This document shows, piece by piece, positions 48,604-57,121 of a stretch of DNA of 64,000 nt; within the stretch, counting starts at the first letter, position 1; every line of letters starts with the position of its first letter. A program made the translations under genes and the position numbers. This stretch comes from Pluralibacter sp. (GTDB taxonomy: Bacteria > Pseudomonadota > Gammaproteobacteria > Enterobacterales > Enterobacteriaceae). The DNA lies in NCBI RefSeq assembly GCF_019237635.1, contig NZ_JAFAGS010000149.1, positions 1-64,000 on the forward strand, written 5' to 3'. The notes beneath the pieces were generated by a model that saw only the letters and a program-made list of their open reading frames with translations, was not told the origin of the DNA and did no database searches.

Positions 48604-49416
48604 TCAGGCAAAAGGCGTTTCTCGCCTCAGGATTTTATCAATGATCTCCAGCACCCCTTCCTCGTTGTTATGCGGCGCACGATAACCCGCCACCGCCTGC
48701 ACCGGCGCGGCGGCGTTAGCCATCGCAAAGCCGAACCCGGCCTGGCGCAGCATCTCGAGATCGTTACCGCTGTCGCCGAAGGCGACCACCTCGGCGTCGT
48801 GGATGCCCCAGCGCTGCTGTAGCAGGCGCAAACCGTTGGCTTTGTGAATGCCGGGCATGATGAGGTCAATGTTGCCGTGACCGGTGGTGACGGCGGTCAT
48901 CACGTCGCCCAGCGCTTCATGCAGCGCGGCCTGGACATCCGGCACCTGGCGGTCCGGCAGATTAAGACCGAATTTCAGGAAGGTATCGTCCAGGTTATCG
49001 AAGGTATCCACCAGCGCAAGGCGATGGTAATAGAGTGCCGCCATGGATTTCAGCGCATCGTCATAGCGGTTCAGGGTGTAGGCGCTGCGCTTGCCGCAGG
49101 CGATAATTTCCACATCAGGTAGGGTATGCAGAAAGTCCACAACGGTGCGAAAATGGTCGCGCGGCAGCGCGCAGTTGAAGACCTCTTCACCCGCGTCCAC
49201 CACCCAGCCGCCGTTTTCCGCCACAAAGGCTATCTCCGCGACAATTTCCGGGAAGAAGGAGATAAGCTGCCAGTACTGGTTGCCGCTGGCGACCACAAAG
49301 CGAATGCCCTGGGCTTTCATCTGCTGGTACTGCGCGAGAAACCGCGTGCAGTTATAGCGTTTTTCATCGCTCAGGAAGGTGCCGTCCATATCTACTGCAA
49401 TCAGTTTTACGCTCAT
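48604..49416 (-). CDS. ybjI: HAD-superfamily phosphatase YbjI (Cof type)
   Basis: Cytoplasmic Cof-type HAD phosphatase; E. coli YbjI acts on FMN and some sugar phosphates. It is 270 residues from ATG 49416; an ATG one codon earlier is possible. Motif I is VDMDGTFL, motif II VVASGN, motif III Lys in PGIHKANGL, motif IV GDSGNDLEML. It overlaps the ybjJ stop and so is probably translated from the ybjJ message. It is a paralogue of ybiV in this window ([13 protein letters not shown] versus [13 protein letters not shown]). Confidence 0.93.
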   Translation of the reverse strand: MSVKLIAVDMDGTFLSDEKRYNCTRFLAQYQQMKAQGIRFVVASGNQYWQLISFFPEIVAEIAFVAENGGWVVDAGEEVFNCALPRDHFRTVVDFLHTLPDVEIIACGKRSAYTLNRYDDALKSMAALYYHRLALVDTFDNLDDTFLKFGLNLPDRQVPDVQAALHEALGDVMTAVTTGHGNIDLIMPGIHKANGLRLLQQRWGIHDAEVVAFGDSGNDLEMLRQAGFGFAMANAAAPVQAVAGYRAPHNNEEGVLEIIDKILRRETPFA

Positions 49417-50618
49417 CATGCATGCTCCATTACCGGTTGAGATTCAGGTTTCGCGACCGCGCGGGCGATAAACGCCGCCACGATGACCAGCGCCAGCACG
49501 GCCAGCATCGCGCTACGCAGGCCGAAATGCTCGCCGAGGAAGCCGAGCAGCGGCGGGCCGACCAGGAATGCCAGATAGCCGGTGGTGGCGACGACGCTGA
49601 CGCGGGTGGGCGCGTCCGGCCCGGTGTCGCTGGCGGCGGAGATGGTCAGCGGGAAGCCGAGCGAGGCGCCAAGCCCCCACAGGATAACCGACACGCCCGC
49701 AATCCAGTCGACGTCGACAAAGATAATCAACCCGATGCCCAGCGCGCCCATCATGGCGCTGGCGCGCACGACCGCCACGCGACTGTAGCGGTCGATAAAC
49801 CAGCCGCCGGTAAAGCGCCCGACGGTCATCCCCAGGGTGAAACCGGCGTAAATCAGTGAGCCGGAGGTGGGGCTGAAGCCGTGTCCGTCCACCATCAACA
49901 GCGGCAGCCAGTCGTTAGCCGAGCCTTCGGCAAAGGCCATCGCCAGCACGATGACGCCAATCAGCATCAGTTGGATATCGCGGTAGAACGGCACGCCTTT
50001 ATCGCCATGGGCGGTGTTGTCGGCGCGGTTCTTCCCGGTACCGTCGGGAATGGCTTTGATGGCGATCATGATAGGCAGTATGCCTGCCAGCGCCGCCAGC
50101 AGAATGTGCAGCGTCGCCGACAGGCCAAAGGCGGTCAGCGCCATCCCGACACCGGCCCCAACAAGGGTGCCGAAGCTGTAAAAGCCATGCATCATCGGCA
50201 GCACGGTTTTGTTCATCTCGCGCTCCACCACGGCGCCTTCGACGTTGATAGCGACTTCCGCCGCGCCGAAACTGCCGCCGAAAATCATCAGACCAAAGGC
50301 GAACAGCAGAGGAGAAGCCTGCCACAGCGCACCGCTCAGGATGGCCATGCCCAGCACTGCGCAGGACATGGTGGTGCGGATAACCTTACGGGTGCCGAAG
50401 CGTTTTACCAGCCAGGCCGAACAGAGAATGCCGCTCATCGAACCGACTGAGAGCCCAAACAGCACTACGCCCATACCGGCGGTCGACAGTGAGAGCATAT
50501 CGCGGATAGCGGGCGTGCGCGTAGCCCAGGAGGCCATCAGCAGCCCGGGTAAAAAGAAGAACATAAACAGCGCCCACATGCGAAGCCGCAGGGCGTTACG
50601 GGAAGAGAGCGATGTCAT
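49416..50618 (-). CDS. ybjJ: MFS transporter YbjJ
   Basis: Inner-membrane transporter of unknown substrate, 400 residues, close to E. coli YbjJ. Conserved parts include [51 protein letters not shown] and [20 protein letters not shown]. It is divergent from its likely TetR-type regulator ybjK across 83 bp that hold TGTACA sites, and it is coupled to ybjI. Confidence 0.9.
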   Translation of the reverse strand: MTSLSSRNALRLRMWALFMFFFLPGLLMASWATRTPAIRDMLSLSTAGMGVVLFGLSVGSMSGILCSAWLVKRFGTRKVIRTTMSCAVLGMAILSGALWQASPLLFAFGLMIFGGSFGAAEVAINVEGAVVEREMNKTVLPMMHGFYSFGTLVGAGVGMALTAFGLSATLHILLAALAGILPIMIAIKAIPDGTGKNRADNTAHGDKGVPFYRDIQLMLIGVIVLAMAFAEGSANDWLPLLMVDGHGFSPTSGSLIYAGFTLGMTVGRFTGGWFIDRYSRVAVVRASAMMGALGIGLIIFVDVDWIAGVSVILWGLGASLGFPLTISAASDTGPDAPTRVSVVATTGYLAFLVGPPLLGFLGEHFGLRSAMLAVLALVIVAAFIARAVAKPESQPVMEHA

Positions 50619-50630
50619 CCATTCATGGCC

Positions 50631-50681
50631 TGTACAAAGAGAAGCAGAGACAACACTAACAAGGTTGTGTACATTTGTACA
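50631..50681. promoter_or_regulatory. TGTACA operator between ybjJ and ybjK
   Basis: TGTACA-TT-TGTACA (50668-50681) is a tandem of two self-complementary hexamers, with a third TGTACA at 50631-50636. It lies 21 bp before ybjK in the divergent region. TetR-family regulators often bind such dyads beside their own gene. Confidence 0.6.
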
Positions 50682-50701
50682 TAAATCAGGAGGGGAAAAA
50701 T

Positions 50702-51268
50702 ATGGCTCGCCGACCCAACGACCCGCTGCGCCGGGAGCGTATTATTCAGGCCACGCTCGACACCATCGCCCGCCACGGTATTCAGGCGGTGACGCACCGT
50801 AAAATCGCCCTGTGCGCCGATGTGCCGCTGGGGTCGATGACCTACTATTTCAGCGGCATCGATGCGCTGCTGGAGGAAGCGTTCAACAGCTTTACCGTAC
50901 AGATGTCGCTGCAGTACCAGGCGTTTTTTAATGACGTCTCAACACCTGACGAGGCCTGCGACGCCATCACCGCGCTGATTTCCGGCGCCGAGGTGACCAC
51001 CGCGCGCAATATGGAGTTGATGTATCAGATGTACGCCTTCACCAGCTGCAAACCGGCGCTGAAAGGGATAATGCAGGACTGGATGCAGCGCAGCCAGCAG
51101 ACGCTCGGGCGCTGGTTCGATGCGCCGACCGCGCGGGCGCTGGATGCGTTTATCGAGGGTATGACGCTGCACTTCGTCACAGACCGCGCGCCGCTTGGCC
51201 GCGAGGAGATTCGTCAGATGGTGGGGAGAATTGCCGGGGAGCAGAAACAAAAAACCCATCAACCTTGA
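50702..51268 (+). CDS. ybjK: TetR-family regulator YbjK (RcdB)
   Basis: TetR-type DNA-binding protein; in E. coli it influences biofilm and the divergent ybjJ. It is 188 residues from ATG 50702 with AGGAGGGG upstream; the frame from 50675 lacks homology. The HTH is [24 protein letters not shown] (residues about 29-52). The protein is about ten residues longer than I remember for E. coli YbjK. The extra C-terminal residues (EQKQKTHQP) are encoded opposite the terminator of the sRNA gene rybB, so the two 3' ends overlap. Confidence 0.88.
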   Translation: MARRPNDPLRRERIIQATLDTIARHGIQAVTHRKIALCADVPLGSMTYYFSGIDALLEEAFNSFTVQMSLQYQAFFNDVSTPDEACDAITALISGAEVTTARNMELMYQMYAFTSCKPALKGIMQDWMQRSQQTLGRWFDAPTARALDAFIEGMTLHFVTDRAPLGREEIRQMVGRIAGEQKQKTHQP

Positions 51269-51328
51269 ACCAAAAATGGCGGGGTTGATGGGCTCCACAA
51301 AATGGGGACATCAAAGAAAAGCAGTGGC
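51248..51328 (-). ncRNA. rybB: RybB small RNA
   Basis: Read on the minus strand the RNA begins GCCACTGCTTTTCTTTG at 51328. This is the conserved seed of the Hfq-dependent, sigma-E-driven sRNA that represses outer-membrane protein mRNAs. It ends in the terminator CCCATCAACC...GGTTGATGGGTTTTTTG. Over about 81 nt it differs from E. coli RybB in only a few bases near the loop. It lies between ybjK and ybjL as in E. coli, and its terminator overlaps the last codons of ybjK in antisense. Confidence 0.93.
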
Positions 51329-51334
51329 ACTACT

Positions 51335-51362
51335 TATGACTGATGCCCGATTAAAAAGTTCT
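51335..51362 (-). promoter_or_regulatory. Sigma-E promoter of rybB
   Basis: On the minus strand AGAACTT (51362-51356), 16 bp, TCATA (51339-51335), then the RNA start 7 bp later. This fits the sigma-E consensus (GGAACTT, about 16 bp, TCTRA/TCAAA) with one or two mismatches. Confidence 0.75.
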
Positions 51363-51404
51363 GCACTTCACAAAAATTTTTTTTGCTGGTTGCAATCTTC
51401 GGTT

Positions 51405-53090
51405 TTATCCAAGCCCCGGCCAGATGATGACAATGAGTGTACCTGCCAATGTTAACAAAACGTTAGCGATAGCGTAGGTGCCTGCGTAGCCCAGCGCCGG
51501 GATGTTGCTGCGCGCGGTATCGCTGATAATTTCCATCGCTGGCGCGCAGGTTCTTGCCCCCATCATTGCGCCGAACAGCAGCGCGCGGTTCATGCGCAGC
51601 ACATAAGCGCCGAACAGGAAGCAGATAACGACTGGTGCCAGGCTGACAATCAGGCCCGCGACCAGCATCTGGCCGCCCACGGCGCCAAGCCCGTGGCCGA
51701 TGCCGCTGCCCGCGCTGAGGCCGACGCCTGCCATAAACACCATCAGACCAAACTCTTTCACCATATTCAGCGCCCCCTGCGGGATGTAGCCGAAGGTCGG
51801 ATGGTTGGCGCGCAGGAAACCCAGCATGATACCCGCGAACAGCAGGCCCGCGGCGTTGCCGATGCCGAAGCTGAATGAGCTGAACTGGAAGGAAATCATC
51901 CCGATCATCAGGCCGACGATGAAAAAGGCACAAAATGCTAAAAGATCGGTCACCTGGCTGTGAATGGAAATAAAGCCGATGCGATCGGCGATGGTTTTGA
52001 CGCGGCGGGCGTCGCCGCTGACCTGGAGCACATCGCCTTTGTTCAGCAAGATGTTATCGTCGATAGGCATCTCAATCTGGCTGCGGATCACGCGGTTCAG
52101 GAAGCAGCCGTGGTCGGTGAGCTTCAGCTGCGCCAGACGGCGGCCGACCACATTGTGGTTTTTCACGACCACCTCTTCAGTGACGATGCGCATGTCCAGC
52201 AGGTCGCGGTCAAACACCTCTTTACCGTTGCGAAAACTCGGGTCGAGGCGGGCATGGGCATCCGGGTAGCCGACCAGCGCGATTTCATCGCCCATCTGCA
52301 GCACTGCGTCGCCGTCCGGGTTCGCCAGGATACCGTTACGGCGAATACGCTCGATGTAGCAGCCAGTCTGGCGGTAGATGCCAAGCTCGCGCAGATTCTT
52401 GCCGTCAGTCCAGGCTACCAGCTCCGGCCCGACGCGATAGGCGCGGATCACCGGCAAATAGACCTTGCGGTTGGAATCGGCGTCCAGGCCGCGCTCGCGG
52501 GCGATTTGCTGGGCGCTGGTCTGCAGATCCTGATGCTGTAACTTCGGTAAATAGCGCGCGCCGAGGATCAGGCTCACCAGGCCAATCAGGTAGGTCAGGG
52601 CGTAGCCCAGGCTCAGGTGGTCGAGTGCGGAGGTTAGCTCGCTTCCCGACATGCCGGAGTGCCGCAGGGTATCGCCTGCGCCCACCAGCACCGGGGTAGA
52701 GGTCATGGAGCCTGCAAGCATACCGGCGGTCAGGCCGATATCCCAGCCGAACAGCTTACCGAGTCCCAATGCGATCACCAGCGCGGAGCCGACCATGACC
52801 AACGCCAGCATCAGATAATTCTTACCGTCGCGAAAGAAAATAGAAAAAAAGTTAGGGCCAGCTTCCACGCCGACGCAAAAAATAAACAGCATAAAACCGA
52901 GATTCAATGCATCAGTGTTAATGCTGAAATGCTGTTGGCCTAATAACAGAGAGACCACTAAAACGCCAATGGAATTACCCAGTTGGATGGAGCCAAGGCG
53001 CAATTTACCCAGACACAGGCCCAGCGCCAGCACCACGAATAATAACAGGATGTAATTCCCATTTAACAAATCTGCGACGTTTATATTCAC
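51405..53090 (-). CDS. ybjL: Putative transporter YbjL (AspT/YidE family with TrkA-C domains)
   Basis: Inner-membrane protein of the aspartate:alanine exchanger superfamily; substrate not established. The 561 residues have two membrane halves of five or six segments each (1-180 and about 380-561). Between them are two cytoplasmic RCK-C/TrkA-C domains (about 200-375; [29 protein letters not shown]). Repeated GxGAGP-like membrane motifs ([25 protein letters not shown]) mark the internal duplication. The ATG at 53090 is the family start. The 259-bp gap to ybjM holds only AT-rich promoter-like sequence. Confidence 0.88.
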   Translation of the reverse strand: MNINVADLLNGNYILLLFVVLALGLCLGKLRLGSIQLGNSIGVLVVSLLLGQQHFSINTDALNLGFMLFIFCVGVEAGPNFFSIFFRDGKNYLMLALVMVGSALVIALGLGKLFGWDIGLTAGMLAGSMTSTPVLVGAGDTLRHSGMSGSELTSALDHLSLGYALTYLIGLVSLILGARYLPKLQHQDLQTSAQQIARERGLDADSNRKVYLPVIRAYRVGPELVAWTDGKNLRELGIYRQTGCYIERIRRNGILANPDGDAVLQMGDEIALVGYPDAHARLDPSFRNGKEVFDRDLLDMRIVTEEVVVKNHNVVGRRLAQLKLTDHGCFLNRVIRSQIEMPIDDNILLNKGDVLQVSGDARRVKTIADRIGFISIHSQVTDLLAFCAFFIVGLMIGMISFQFSSFSFGIGNAAGLLFAGIMLGFLRANHPTFGYIPQGALNMVKEFGLMVFMAGVGLSAGSGIGHGLGAVGGQMLVAGLIVSLAPVVICFLFGAYVLRMNRALLFGAMMGARTCAPAMEIISDTARSNIPALGYAGTYAIANVLLTLAGTLIVIIWPGLG

Positions 53091-53349
53091 GGAAGCTAAC
53101 TTCTTGTTTACTAGTAACTTGTTGAAAGGAATGGTTATTTAGGCTAAGGTTTTTCCCAGGTATGACGGGAAACGGTAACGTTCTTCTGCTTGCCGATAAC
53201 CTTCAAATTAAGGCCGCTAGTTTAATCGTTCCTGTAGACGACGGCTAGTAACAATCGTTTGTAATCACGTGGGTACTTGCAGGCATGGAATGCCGTAAAA
53301 CTTTATCTGGGCGTAGTGGAAGTTCGATAGAGAGACGTCAGGAGGAATT

Positions 53350-53724
53350 GTGAAGACTGAACGTGGCTGGGCGGGCGTTATCTGTTGTTTTGTCCTGTTT
53401 ATTATCGTGTGCCTTTTTCTGACCTTGCGCATCGGCGATGCGTTTCGCACGTCCGGGCATTCGGAACTGGGACTGCTTTTTTTTGTTATTCCTGGTGTCA
53501 TCGCAAGCGTTATCTCGCCAAAACGGCGGCTGATGTTGCCTCTGCTGGGCGCGGTGCTGGCGATGCCGGTATGTTTGTTGCTGATGCGTCTGGGGCTTGT
53601 TTCCACCCGCTCCTTCTGGCAGGAGCTGGCGTGGCTTTTCAGTGCGGTATTCTGGTGCGGGCTGGGGGCGTTGTTCTGGCAGTTTATCCGGGTTATCGCC
53701 GGGGAGAAGCGTGGACGCGAGTAG
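53350..53724 (+). CDS. ybjM: Inner membrane protein YbjM
   Basis: Small membrane protein of 124 residues from GTG 53350, with AGGAGG upstream. Four hydrophobic segments are evident (WAGVICCFVLFIIVCLFL, LGLLFFVIPGVIASVI, LLGAVLAMPVCLLLM, LAWLFSAVFWCGLGALFW). It matches E. coli YbjM, function unknown. It is convergent with grxA. Confidence 0.85.
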   Translation: MKTERGWAGVICCFVLFIIVCLFLTLRIGDAFRTSGHSELGLLFFVIPGVIASVISPKRRLMLPLLGAVLAMPVCLLLMRLGLVSTRSFWQELAWLFSAVFWCGLGALFWQFIRVIAGEKRGRE

Positions 53725-53739
53725 CGCCCACGCTGCGGC

Positions 53740-54003
53740 TTACGCGTACAGCCCGAGGTTGGCTTTCGCCCAGGCTTCGAAATCGGTAAAGCCGCCGATG
53801 TGCTGTTGATCGACGAAAATCTGCGGTACGGTTTCCACCGGTTTGCCGACAGTTTTCTGCAGATCTTCTTTCGAGATCCCTTCCGCGTGGATATCCACAT
53901 AACGGTAATTGAAATCATCGCGCTCATTGGTCAGTTTTTCTGCCAGCTCTTTTGCACGTACGCAGTAAGGGCATCCTGGACGACCAAAAATAACGGTAAA
54001 CAT
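53740..54003 (-). CDS. grxA: Glutaredoxin 1
   Basis: Glutathione-dependent thiol oxidoreductase that reduces ribonucleotide reductase and reactivates OxyR. The 87 residues have the CPYC active site (residues 11-14, FGRPGCPYCVRA), the cis-Pro segment VETVPQIFVDQQHIGG and a thioredoxin fold. It is about two residues longer than E. coli GrxA. It is divergent from ybjC. E. coli grxA is OxyR-activated from this gap, but I could not place a convincing OxyR site here. Confidence 0.95.
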   Translation of the reverse strand: MFTVIFGRPGCPYCVRAKELAEKLTNERDDFNYRYVDIHAEGISKEDLQKTVGKPVETVPQIFVDQQHIGGFTDFEAWAKANLGLYA

Positions 54004-54144
54004 ATTTCTCTCCTGAGATGAGTCTGCGCCTGACGGCGAATACCGTTATGATGCCGGGAGTGGGGCGAAGAAGAAAGAAGGTTTTGCCTGTTGCTTTGAT
54101 GACTTCTGGCTATTTTCGTTAAATACAGCCTGAGTTCGCCTCGC

Positions 54145-54150
54145 TATAAT
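54145..54150 (+). promoter_or_regulatory. -10 element of ybjC-nfsA
   Basis: A perfect TATAAT lies 29 bp before the ybjC ATG. No good -35 is visible 17 bp upstream, which suits a promoter that depends on an activator; in E. coli SoxS/MarA act on this operon. Confidence 0.55.
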
Positions 54151-54178
54151 GATTCATCTTTGTGGATGGAGAAGGACT

Positions 54179-54469
54179 ATGCGTTCGCTTGGATCGTTAC
54201 CGAAAAGCGTGCTGATACTGGAAGGCATCGGCATGGCGCTGCTGGCGCTGGCCTGGCTTTCGCTCAAACAGTATGTCTCGCTACCCGCGCCGTTTGGCAG
54301 CGAGCTTGCTGGCGTCATCATGATTTTCGCCGGTATTGTTCTGATGCTCCCGGCGGCCGTTGCGCTGATGTGGGGAATGGCGCAAACCGTCGCGCCGCAA
54401 CTGATGCGCCGTAACGACAAACCTTCTTCACCGTCTGACCAGGAAAAACGAGATGACGCCGACCATTGA
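54179..54469 (+). CDS. ybjC: Inner membrane protein YbjC
   Basis: Small protein of 96 residues from ATG 54179 (GAGAAGGA upstream), first gene of the ybjC-nfsA-rimK-ybjN cluster. Two membrane segments are visible (VLILEGIGMALLALAWLSL and VIMIFAGIVLMLPAAVALMWGM). It corresponds to E. coli YbjC, function unknown. It overlaps nfsA by 17 bp, so translation is coupled. An extension to 54149 is rejected. Confidence 0.85.
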   Translation: MRSLGSLPKSVLILEGIGMALLALAWLSLKQYVSLPAPFGSELAGVIMIFAGIVLMLPAAVALMWGMAQTVAPQLMRRNDKPSSPSDQEKRDDADH

Positions 54470-55175
54470 TCTGCTGCGCAGCCACCGCTCCATTCGCCAC
54501 TTCACTGATAAACCCATCACTTGCGCACAGCGCGAAGCGATTATCGCCAGCGCCCAGGCGGCCTCCAGCTCCAGCTTTTTGCAGTGCAGTTCCATTATAC
54601 GCATTACCGACCCGGCGCTACGCGAACAGCTGGTGGCGCTGAGCGGCGGGCAAAAGCACGTCGCGCAAGCGGCGGAGTTTTGGGTTTTTTGTGCGGATTT
54701 TAACCGCCATCTGCAAATTTGCCCTGAGGCGCAACTGGGGCTGGCGGAACAGCTGCTGCTCGGCGTGGTGGATACGGCGATGATGGGGCAGAGCGCGATG
54801 GCGGCGGCGGAGTCGCTCGGCCTTGGCGGCGTCTTTATCGGCGGGATTCGTAATAATATTGAGTCCGTCACCGGACTGCTGAAGCTGCCGGTGCACGTGC
54901 TGCCGCTGTTTGGCCTGTGTCTGGGCTGGCCTGCGGATGACCCGGGCGTAAAACCGCGCCTGCCAACCAGCCTGGTGGTGCACGAAAACCAGTATCAGGC
55001 GGTCGATGCGGCTGAGCTTGCCCGCTATGATGAAGAGATGGCGAACTACTATCTTTCCCGCGGCAGCAATACCCGCCGCGATACCTGGAGCGATCACATC
55101 CGTCGCACCATCGTTAAAGAGAACCGTCCGTTCATTCTGGACTATTTGCATAAACAGGGCTGGGCCGTACGCTGA
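54453..55175 (+). CDS. nfsA: Oxygen-insensitive NADPH nitroreductase NfsA
   Basis: FMN-dependent flavoprotein that reduces nitroaromatics and quinones by two-electron steps with NADPH. The 240 residues equal E. coli. The FMN-binding SHRSIRHFTDKPI and ASSSSFLQCSSIIR are at the N terminus, and GLGGVFIGGIRNN follows. LPLFGLCLGWP and the C-terminal RDTWSDHIRRTIVKENRPF are characteristic. In E. coli it belongs to the SoxRS/MarA regulon. Confidence 0.96.
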   Translation: MTPTIDLLRSHRSIRHFTDKPITCAQREAIIASAQAASSSSFLQCSSIIRITDPALREQLVALSGGQKHVAQAAEFWVFCADFNRHLQICPEAQLGLAEQLLLGVVDTAMMGQSAMAAAESLGLGGVFIGGIRNNIESVTGLLKLPVHVLPLFGLCLGWPADDPGVKPRLPTSLVVHENQYQAVDAAELARYDEEMANYYLSRGSNTRRDTWSDHIRRTIVKENRPFILDYLHKQGWAVR

Positions 55176-55244
55176 GGCCATTCATCCTGAGCCAGACTAT
55201 GTGTATGATACGCCAGCTTTCAGGTCTTCATTGCGAGGTGCAGG

Positions 55245-56147
55245 GTGAAAATTGCCATATTGTCCCGGGACGGAACGCTCTGGTCCTGTAAACGTCTTCG
55301 TGAGGCCGCCATGCAGCGCGGCCACCTGGTCGATATTCTCGACCCCCTGTCCTGCTATATGAACATCAGCCCGGCAGCCTCGTCTATACACTATAAAGGC
55401 CGCCAGTTGCCGCATTACGATGCAGTTATCCCGCGTATTGGTTCCGCCATTACCTTCTACGGTACGGCGTCGCTGCGTCAGTTCGAAATGCTGGGCAGCT
55501 ATCCGCTCAATGAGTCCGTCGCCATCACCCGCGCCCGCGACAAGCTGCGCTCGCTGCAACTGATGGCGCGTCAGGGCATTGACCTGCCCATCACCGGCAT
55601 AGCCCACTCGCCGGATGACACCAGCGATCTTATCGACATGGTCGGCGGCGCGCCGCTGGTGGTGAAGCTGGTCGAAGGCACTCAGGGCATCGGCGTGGTG
55701 CTGGCGGAAACCCGTCAAGCGGCGGAGAGCGTGATTGATGCCTTTCGCGGGCTCAATGCCTATATTCTGGTGCAAGAGTATATCCAGGAGGCCAAAGGCT
55801 GCGACGTCCGCTGCCTGGTGGTGGGGGATGAGGTGGTTGCTGCTATCGAGCGGCGCGCAAAGGACGGCGATTTCCGCTCCAACCTGCACCGCGGCGGCGT
55901 GGCGACTGTCGCCGCCATCACCCCACAGGAGCGGGCCATTGCGCTGAAGGCAGCGAGTACGCTGGGGCTTGACGTGGCGGGTGTCGATATTCTGCGGGCC
56001 AACCGTGGGCCGCTGGTGATGGAGGTTAACGCTTCGCCAGGCCTGGAAGGGATTGAGAAAACCACCGGTATTGATATTGCGGGCAAGATGATCCAGTGGA
56101 TAGAGCGTAACGCACATCCCGGTTATTGCCTGAAAACTGGCGGATGA
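55245..56147 (+). CDS. rimK: Ribosomal protein bS6 glutamate ligase RimK
   Basis: ATP-grasp ligase that adds glutamate residues to the C terminus of ribosomal protein S6. The 300 residues equal E. coli RimK. ATP-binding parts are [15 protein letters not shown] and [22 protein letters not shown], and the Mg(II) site is [18 protein letters not shown]. The start is GTG 55245 with GAGGTGCAGG upstream. It is separated from nfsA by 69 bp. Confidence 0.95.
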   Translation: MKIAILSRDGTLWSCKRLREAAMQRGHLVDILDPLSCYMNISPAASSIHYKGRQLPHYDAVIPRIGSAITFYGTASLRQFEMLGSYPLNESVAITRARDKLRSLQLMARQGIDLPITGIAHSPDDTSDLIDMVGGAPLVVKLVEGTQGIGVVLAETRQAAESVIDAFRGLNAYILVQEYIQEAKGCDVRCLVVGDEVVAAIERRAKDGDFRSNLHRGGVATVAAITPQERAIALKAASTLGLDVAGVDILRANRGPLVMEVNASPGLEGIEKTTGIDIAGKMIQWIERNAHPGYCLKTGG

Positions 56148-56235
56148 TCGCCATTTTCGCCCGTTTCGTAGCGTCAAACGGGTTTTTTGCGTAATCTATG
56201 GCGGTTTACTTTCATAGCAAGAGGTCTGAGGTATT

Positions 56236-56715
56236 ATGGATTCACTCGTCGTTCCGGGTCTGGATACGTTACGTCAATGGCTCGACGAAATGGGCATCAG
56301 CTTCTTTGAGTGCGATACCTGTCAGGCGCTTCATCTTCCGCACATGCAGAATTTCGACGGCATTTTCGATGCCAAGCTCGATCTGGTCGACAACGTGCTG
56401 CTGTTCTCGGCGCTGGCGGAGGTCAAACCATCGGCGCTGCTGGCGCTGGCCGCCGATCTCTCCGCGATTAACGCCAGTTCGCTTACAGTGAAAGCGTTTA
56501 TCGATATTCAGGACGACAACCTGCCAAAACTGGTGGTCTGCCAGTCGCTGTCGGTCGGCGTGGGCGTGACGTGGGAACAGTTTGAGTGGTTCTTCCGCCA
56601 GAGTGAAGAGCAAGTCTCCATGGTTATCCTCGAAGCGGCGGCGCATCAGTTGCTGTTTAAGTCGGAAGAAGAGGAGCCGACAGAGGAAGAGATTCAATAC
56701 CATTTTCTCCACTGA
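56236..56715 (+). CDS. ybjN: YbjN, type III secretion chaperone-like fold protein
   Basis: Cytoplasmic protein of 159 residues with the fold of type III secretion chaperones; in enterobacteria it affects motility, fimbriae and stress genes. Closely conserved parts are SLVVPGLDTLRQWLDEMGISFFECDTCQALHLPHMQNFDG and the DDNLPKLVVCQSLSVG segment. The acidic C terminus (EEEEPTEEEI) differs from E. coli in sequence. The ATG at 56236 follows GAGGT. Confidence 0.93.
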   Translation: MDSLVVPGLDTLRQWLDEMGISFFECDTCQALHLPHMQNFDGIFDAKLDLVDNVLLFSALAEVKPSALLALAADLSAINASSLTVKAFIDIQDDNLPKLVVCQSLSVGVGVTWEQFEWFFRQSEEQVSMVILEAAAHQLLFKSEEEEPTEEEIQYHFLH

Positions 56716-56726
56716 TCCCGAGAGTC

Positions 56727-56761
56727 ATTAACGCAGTCGCTGCCAGTGCGACTGCGTTAAT
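56727..56761. terminator. Perfect 14-bp hairpin after ybjN
   Basis: ATTAACGCAGTCGC (56727-56740), loop TGCCAGT, GCGACTGCGTTAAT (56748-56761). It lies 12 bp after the ybjN stop, with no U-tract. Probably a 3'-end structure of the ybjC-nfsA-rimK-ybjN message. Confidence 0.6.
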
Positions 56762-56862
56762 CCCGCGTATCTGCTGCTTTTAACATCTTCTTAAAGAATT
56801 TTTCACCACCTCTCCGCCGCTATTGGCTTACGCCATAAAGTGATCTTGCATAAAAAATTGAT

Positions 56863-56876
56863 AAAAAACGTTTTTT
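56863..56876. promoter_or_regulatory. AAAAAACGTTTTTT palindrome in the ybjN-potF gap
   Basis: A 14-bp perfect palindrome of two six-base A/T tracts, likely intrinsically bent. It is the most notable feature in the middle of the 406-bp gap 56716-57121 and could be an upstream element or IHF/H-NS-sensitive site for potF. Confidence 0.35.
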
Positions 56877-57006
56877 AACCTGAGCTATGGCCTCAATCCC
56901 TGGCTAAAGTTATTCTTGCGAAGCCTGAAAAAGGGCCGCGTGAAAACCTGCGATTATCGCGATGTAACGCGGAATATCCTGCGGCAATCGCGAGCAATGC
57001 GTGCCG

Positions 57007-57028
57007 GGAGAGAACCTCTCTCCTTTTC
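57007..57028 (+). terminator. Terminator-like hairpin in the potF leader
   Basis: GGAGAGA (57007-57013), loop ACC, TCTCTCC (57017-57023), followed by TTTTCTTT. It has the form of an intrinsic terminator about 95 bp before the potF ATG, so part of the transcripts from an upstream promoter may stop here. Confidence 0.5.
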
Positions 57029-57121
57029 TTTGCAGACTGACAAAATATGCATGAGTTTTGCATGCTTTAAAGTGCGTTTGTTTAGTCCGAATGTTAACGG
57101 ACGTTGATAAGGAAAAGAGAT

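Noticed and set aside
54004-54178. OxyR site between grxA and ybjC
   Set aside because: Only fragments of the ATAG/CTAT spacing are visible (CTAT near 54110); not convincing enough to annotate.
56916-57107. 63-codon frame in the potF leader
   Set aside because: No ribosome site, no recognisable sequence, and it spans a terminator-like hairpin; it reads as leader RNA.
56716-57121. Sigma-54 promoter for potFGHI
   Set aside because: TGGC and TTGC elements are present but with wrong spacing between the GG and GC.
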